From JAWLHK01 sp041690355 [NCBI: bacterium] (GTDB lineage Bacteria; J088; JAWLBW01): DNA of 64,000 nt. A program made the position numbers and the translations under genes. This document shows, piece after piece, positions 62,804 to 64,000 of the stretch (the first letter of the stretch is position 1; each line of letters starts with the position of its first letter). The stretch covers positions 33,842-97,841 of the forward strand of contig JAWLHK010000015.1 in assembly GCA_041690355.1 (NCBI GenBank). The letters are read 5' to 3'. The notes under the pieces are model-generated. The model saw only the letters and a program-made list of their open reading frames with translations. It was not told where the DNA came from and did not search any database.

Positions 62804-63697
62804 TTACCGGCCGCCGGGTTGGGGGCGCTCGCCGCGCGGGCGTTCCGGGCGTTCGCGACGTTCGCGGCGTTCGGGGGCGAGCGAGGGATCGATGTTGCGC
62901 CCGATGCGTTCTTCACGCCGCTGCTCCCGCTCGAGCTGGTCGCGCAGGTGCTCGAGCCGCGAGGCCATCAACTTGGCCGGCCGGGCCGCGTCATGATTCC
63001 CTTCCATGCGCAGCTGGTTGTGGGTCTGCTCCAGTTCCTCGACGAATGTCTGCTCGGCTTCGAGAATCGCAAGCGCCTCGGCCGTACTCCTGCCGGTCAG
63101 CGTGTCATGCAGGGTCTGCCATCGCGCGCGCAGCTCGGGGCTCGCATGCCGCATGGCCGCATCGGGCACCTCCATCGCGCGCCCGATGCGCCGCTCGAGG
63201 CGTTCGGCGTCGCGCACGTGCATCTGTTCGCGGCGCTCTGCGGCGCGGTTCGCGATCTCGGTGGCCGGACGATTGAAAAACGCCGGTTCCTTCTTCGGAT
63301 CGGCGGTCATCGCGCCGGGAAAGGCGTCACCGCGCGGATCGCGACCCTTGAACGACGGGTCGGCCTCGACCTCGGCCCCGTCGAACAGGGGCTCGCCGGC
63401 GCCCGCCCGTACGCGCAGGCCGACCTTGCCGTCGCTCCCGCGCAATGGTTCGAAGAAGTCCGCTCGGCGGAAAACCGACGCCTCCTGCACGCGCAGGGTC
63501 AGAAGCCGATACCCGTCCATCTGCTTGATGGCGGCCACGTAACCGACGTCGGCGCCGAGTCGCGAAACGGGAGCCTGTTCGCCGATTTCGGCCTGGCCCC
63601 GATAGCGCACGTAGATGCGGTCACCGGAGCAACCGTCCCAACCGCAGGCCGAGAGAAGAATCGGGAGGGCAAGAAGAAAAATACGCAGGACAGGCAT
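62804..63697 (-). CDS. Lipoprotein with MCE/MlaD-like N-terminal domain
   Basis: 297 residues. The lipoprotein signal MPVLRIFLLALPILLSAC is followed by a short domain with VYVRYRGQAEIGEQAPVSRL and GADVGYVAAIKQMDGYRLLT. This resembles the core of MCE domains (lipid-transport tunnels) with the usual xxG-(V/A)xVG pattern. The rest is charged helical sequence (RRIGRAMEVPDAAMRHASPE, LEEL-type coiled coil) ending in an Arg/Pro/Glu low-complexity tail. It may be a lone MCE-like component of an envelope lipid transporter; no MlaE/F genes are present here. Confidence 0.6.
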   Translation of the reverse strand: MPVLRIFLLALPILLSACGWDGCSGDRIYVRYRGQAEIGEQAPVSRLGADVGYVAAIKQMDGYRLLTLRVQEASVFRRADFFEPLRGSDGKVGLRVRAGAGEPLFDGAEVEADPSFKGRDPRGDAFPGAMTADPKKEPAFFNRPATEIANRAAERREQMHVRDAERLERRIGRAMEVPDAAMRHASPELRARWQTLHDTLTGRSTAEALAILEAEQTFVEELEQTHNQLRMEGNHDAARPAKLMASRLEHLRDQLEREQRREERIGRNIDPSLAPERRERRERPERPRGERPQPGGR

Positions 63698-63855
63698 GGT
63701 AACTCGATGAGCGTGAGGTGGAATCTTGACCTGTAAGTGTATCAGGAAGCGGCGATACGATTCTCATTCGCCGATCCCGGGCAGGGAGGAGCAGTTCAGC
63801 TCGAGATGCCGCTGGCTTTCCCGGCAGGCAGAGAAGACAGGGGGATCACGAACCG
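63698..63855. other. Spacer without recognised features
   Basis: About 160 bp between the MCE-like gene and the terminator of the rightmost gene. The promoter for the MCE-like gene is expected here, but no clear boxes are visible. Confidence 0.35.
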
Positions 63856-63894
63856 AAAAAAGAGCGGGGCGGGGAGCCAGTGCTCCCCGCCCCG
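63856..63894 (-). terminator. Intrinsic terminator of the rightmost gene
   Basis: The stem CGGGGCGGGGAGC / GCTCCCCGCCCCG (63865-63877 and 63882-63894) has 13 perfect pairs and a 4-base loop. On the minus strand it is followed by six U (63856-63861). Confidence 0.88.
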
Positions 63895-63901
63895 TGAAGT
63901 A

Positions 63902-64000
63902 TCAGCCGCGCAGGCTGCGGCGGAGGCGGAACCAGGCCAGCGGCAGCAGGAACCACATCCAGCGCAGGTCGGCCGTCGGATTTCCGCCGGCGGCGCAGCC
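63902..64000 (-). CDS. C-terminal end of an exported protein with a MYXO-CTERM / GlyGly-CTERM-like tail (partial)
   Basis: Only the last 32 residues are in the window; the frame is open to the right edge. It reads GCAAGGNPTADLRWM, then a hydrophobic stretch (WFLLPLAWF) and a basic end (RLRRSLRG). A Cys-Gly/Gly-Gly motif, one membrane helix and an Arg cluster is the layout of C-terminal sorting tags processed by myxosortase or rhombosortase-type enzymes. The match is by pattern only. A strong terminator follows 8 bp downstream. Confidence 0.6.
   Translation of the reverse strand, partial: GCAAGGNPTADLRWMWFLLPLAWFRLRRSLRG

Overview
The window is about 64 kb of GC-rich DNA that is densely coding, with short spacers and many ATGA or GTGA stop/start overlaps. 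Gene content points to a Gram-negative bacterium of the old Deltaproteobacteria (Myxococcota / Desulfobacterota grade). The pointers are many lipoproteins, an ftsE-ftsX-envC-ctpA-yibQ run, mfd followed by three parvulin/SurA-type chaperone genes, a small protein of a kind I associate with myxobacteria (47360-47734), PEGA and MCE-like envelope proteins, and a C-terminal Cys/Gly-Gly plus membrane plus Arg tail at the right edge. No species can be named from the sequence alone. No rRNA, CRISPR array or intact insertion sequence is visible.

Layout. 1-4.7 kb: envelope proteins (PEGA, lipoprotein, two BON proteins, a YqjD-like membrane anchor) around the CCA-adding enzyme. 4.7-10.5 kb: PilZ protein, two HAD phosphatases, MFS transporter, CoA pyrophosphatase, tgt, and an Eda-like protein. 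10.8-12.5 kb: a hipBA toxin-antitoxin pair with three phased operators. 12.6-17 kb: proS, purA, hemG. 17-27 kb: an RCC1-repeat lipoprotein, two cysteine-cluster MerR-like regulators, and a divergent Wsp-like chemosensory operon (REC, CheW, CheR-TPR, CheW, globin-coupled MCP, CheA-REC, CheB). 27.8-30.3 kb: tRNA-Lys and tRNA-Glu, then a two-gene HTH + nucleotidyltransferase module and a mazEF-type pair. 30.8-44.9 kb: secreted hydrolases, sulfide:quinone oxidoreductase, a Phd/PIN pair, MtfA-type peptidase, WYL regulator, trypsin-TPR protein and several small proteins. 45-64 kb: core genes, namely transketolase, ftsEX-envC-ctpA-yibQ, a cold-shock protein, mfd, three PPIase chaperones, a beta-propeller lipoprotein, a histidine kinase and an MCE-like lipoprotein.

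How parts work together. FtsE/FtsX/EnvC, the S41 protease and YibQ form a septal peptidoglycan and envelope unit. The PpiC/PpiC/SurA triplet serves outer-membrane protein folding. The 19.6-26.7 kb operon should be a cytosolic, probably oxygen-sensing phosphorelay whose dedicated output is a stand-alone receiver. The two MerR-like genes are divergent from it and share its promoter region.

The most unusual non-coding feature is a set of intergenic arrays with a strict 7-bp (once 14-bp) period but different unit sequences. They occur at about ten loci, often touching start or stop codons. They include a composite element present in inverted orientation at 18.3 and 39.1 kb. Other repeats are a degenerate family containing CTCGGGACGAACGG, a large palindrome at 16.85-17.1 kb, and twin hairpins after tgt. 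A perfect intrinsic terminator hairpin lies inside the signal-peptide codons of yibQ.
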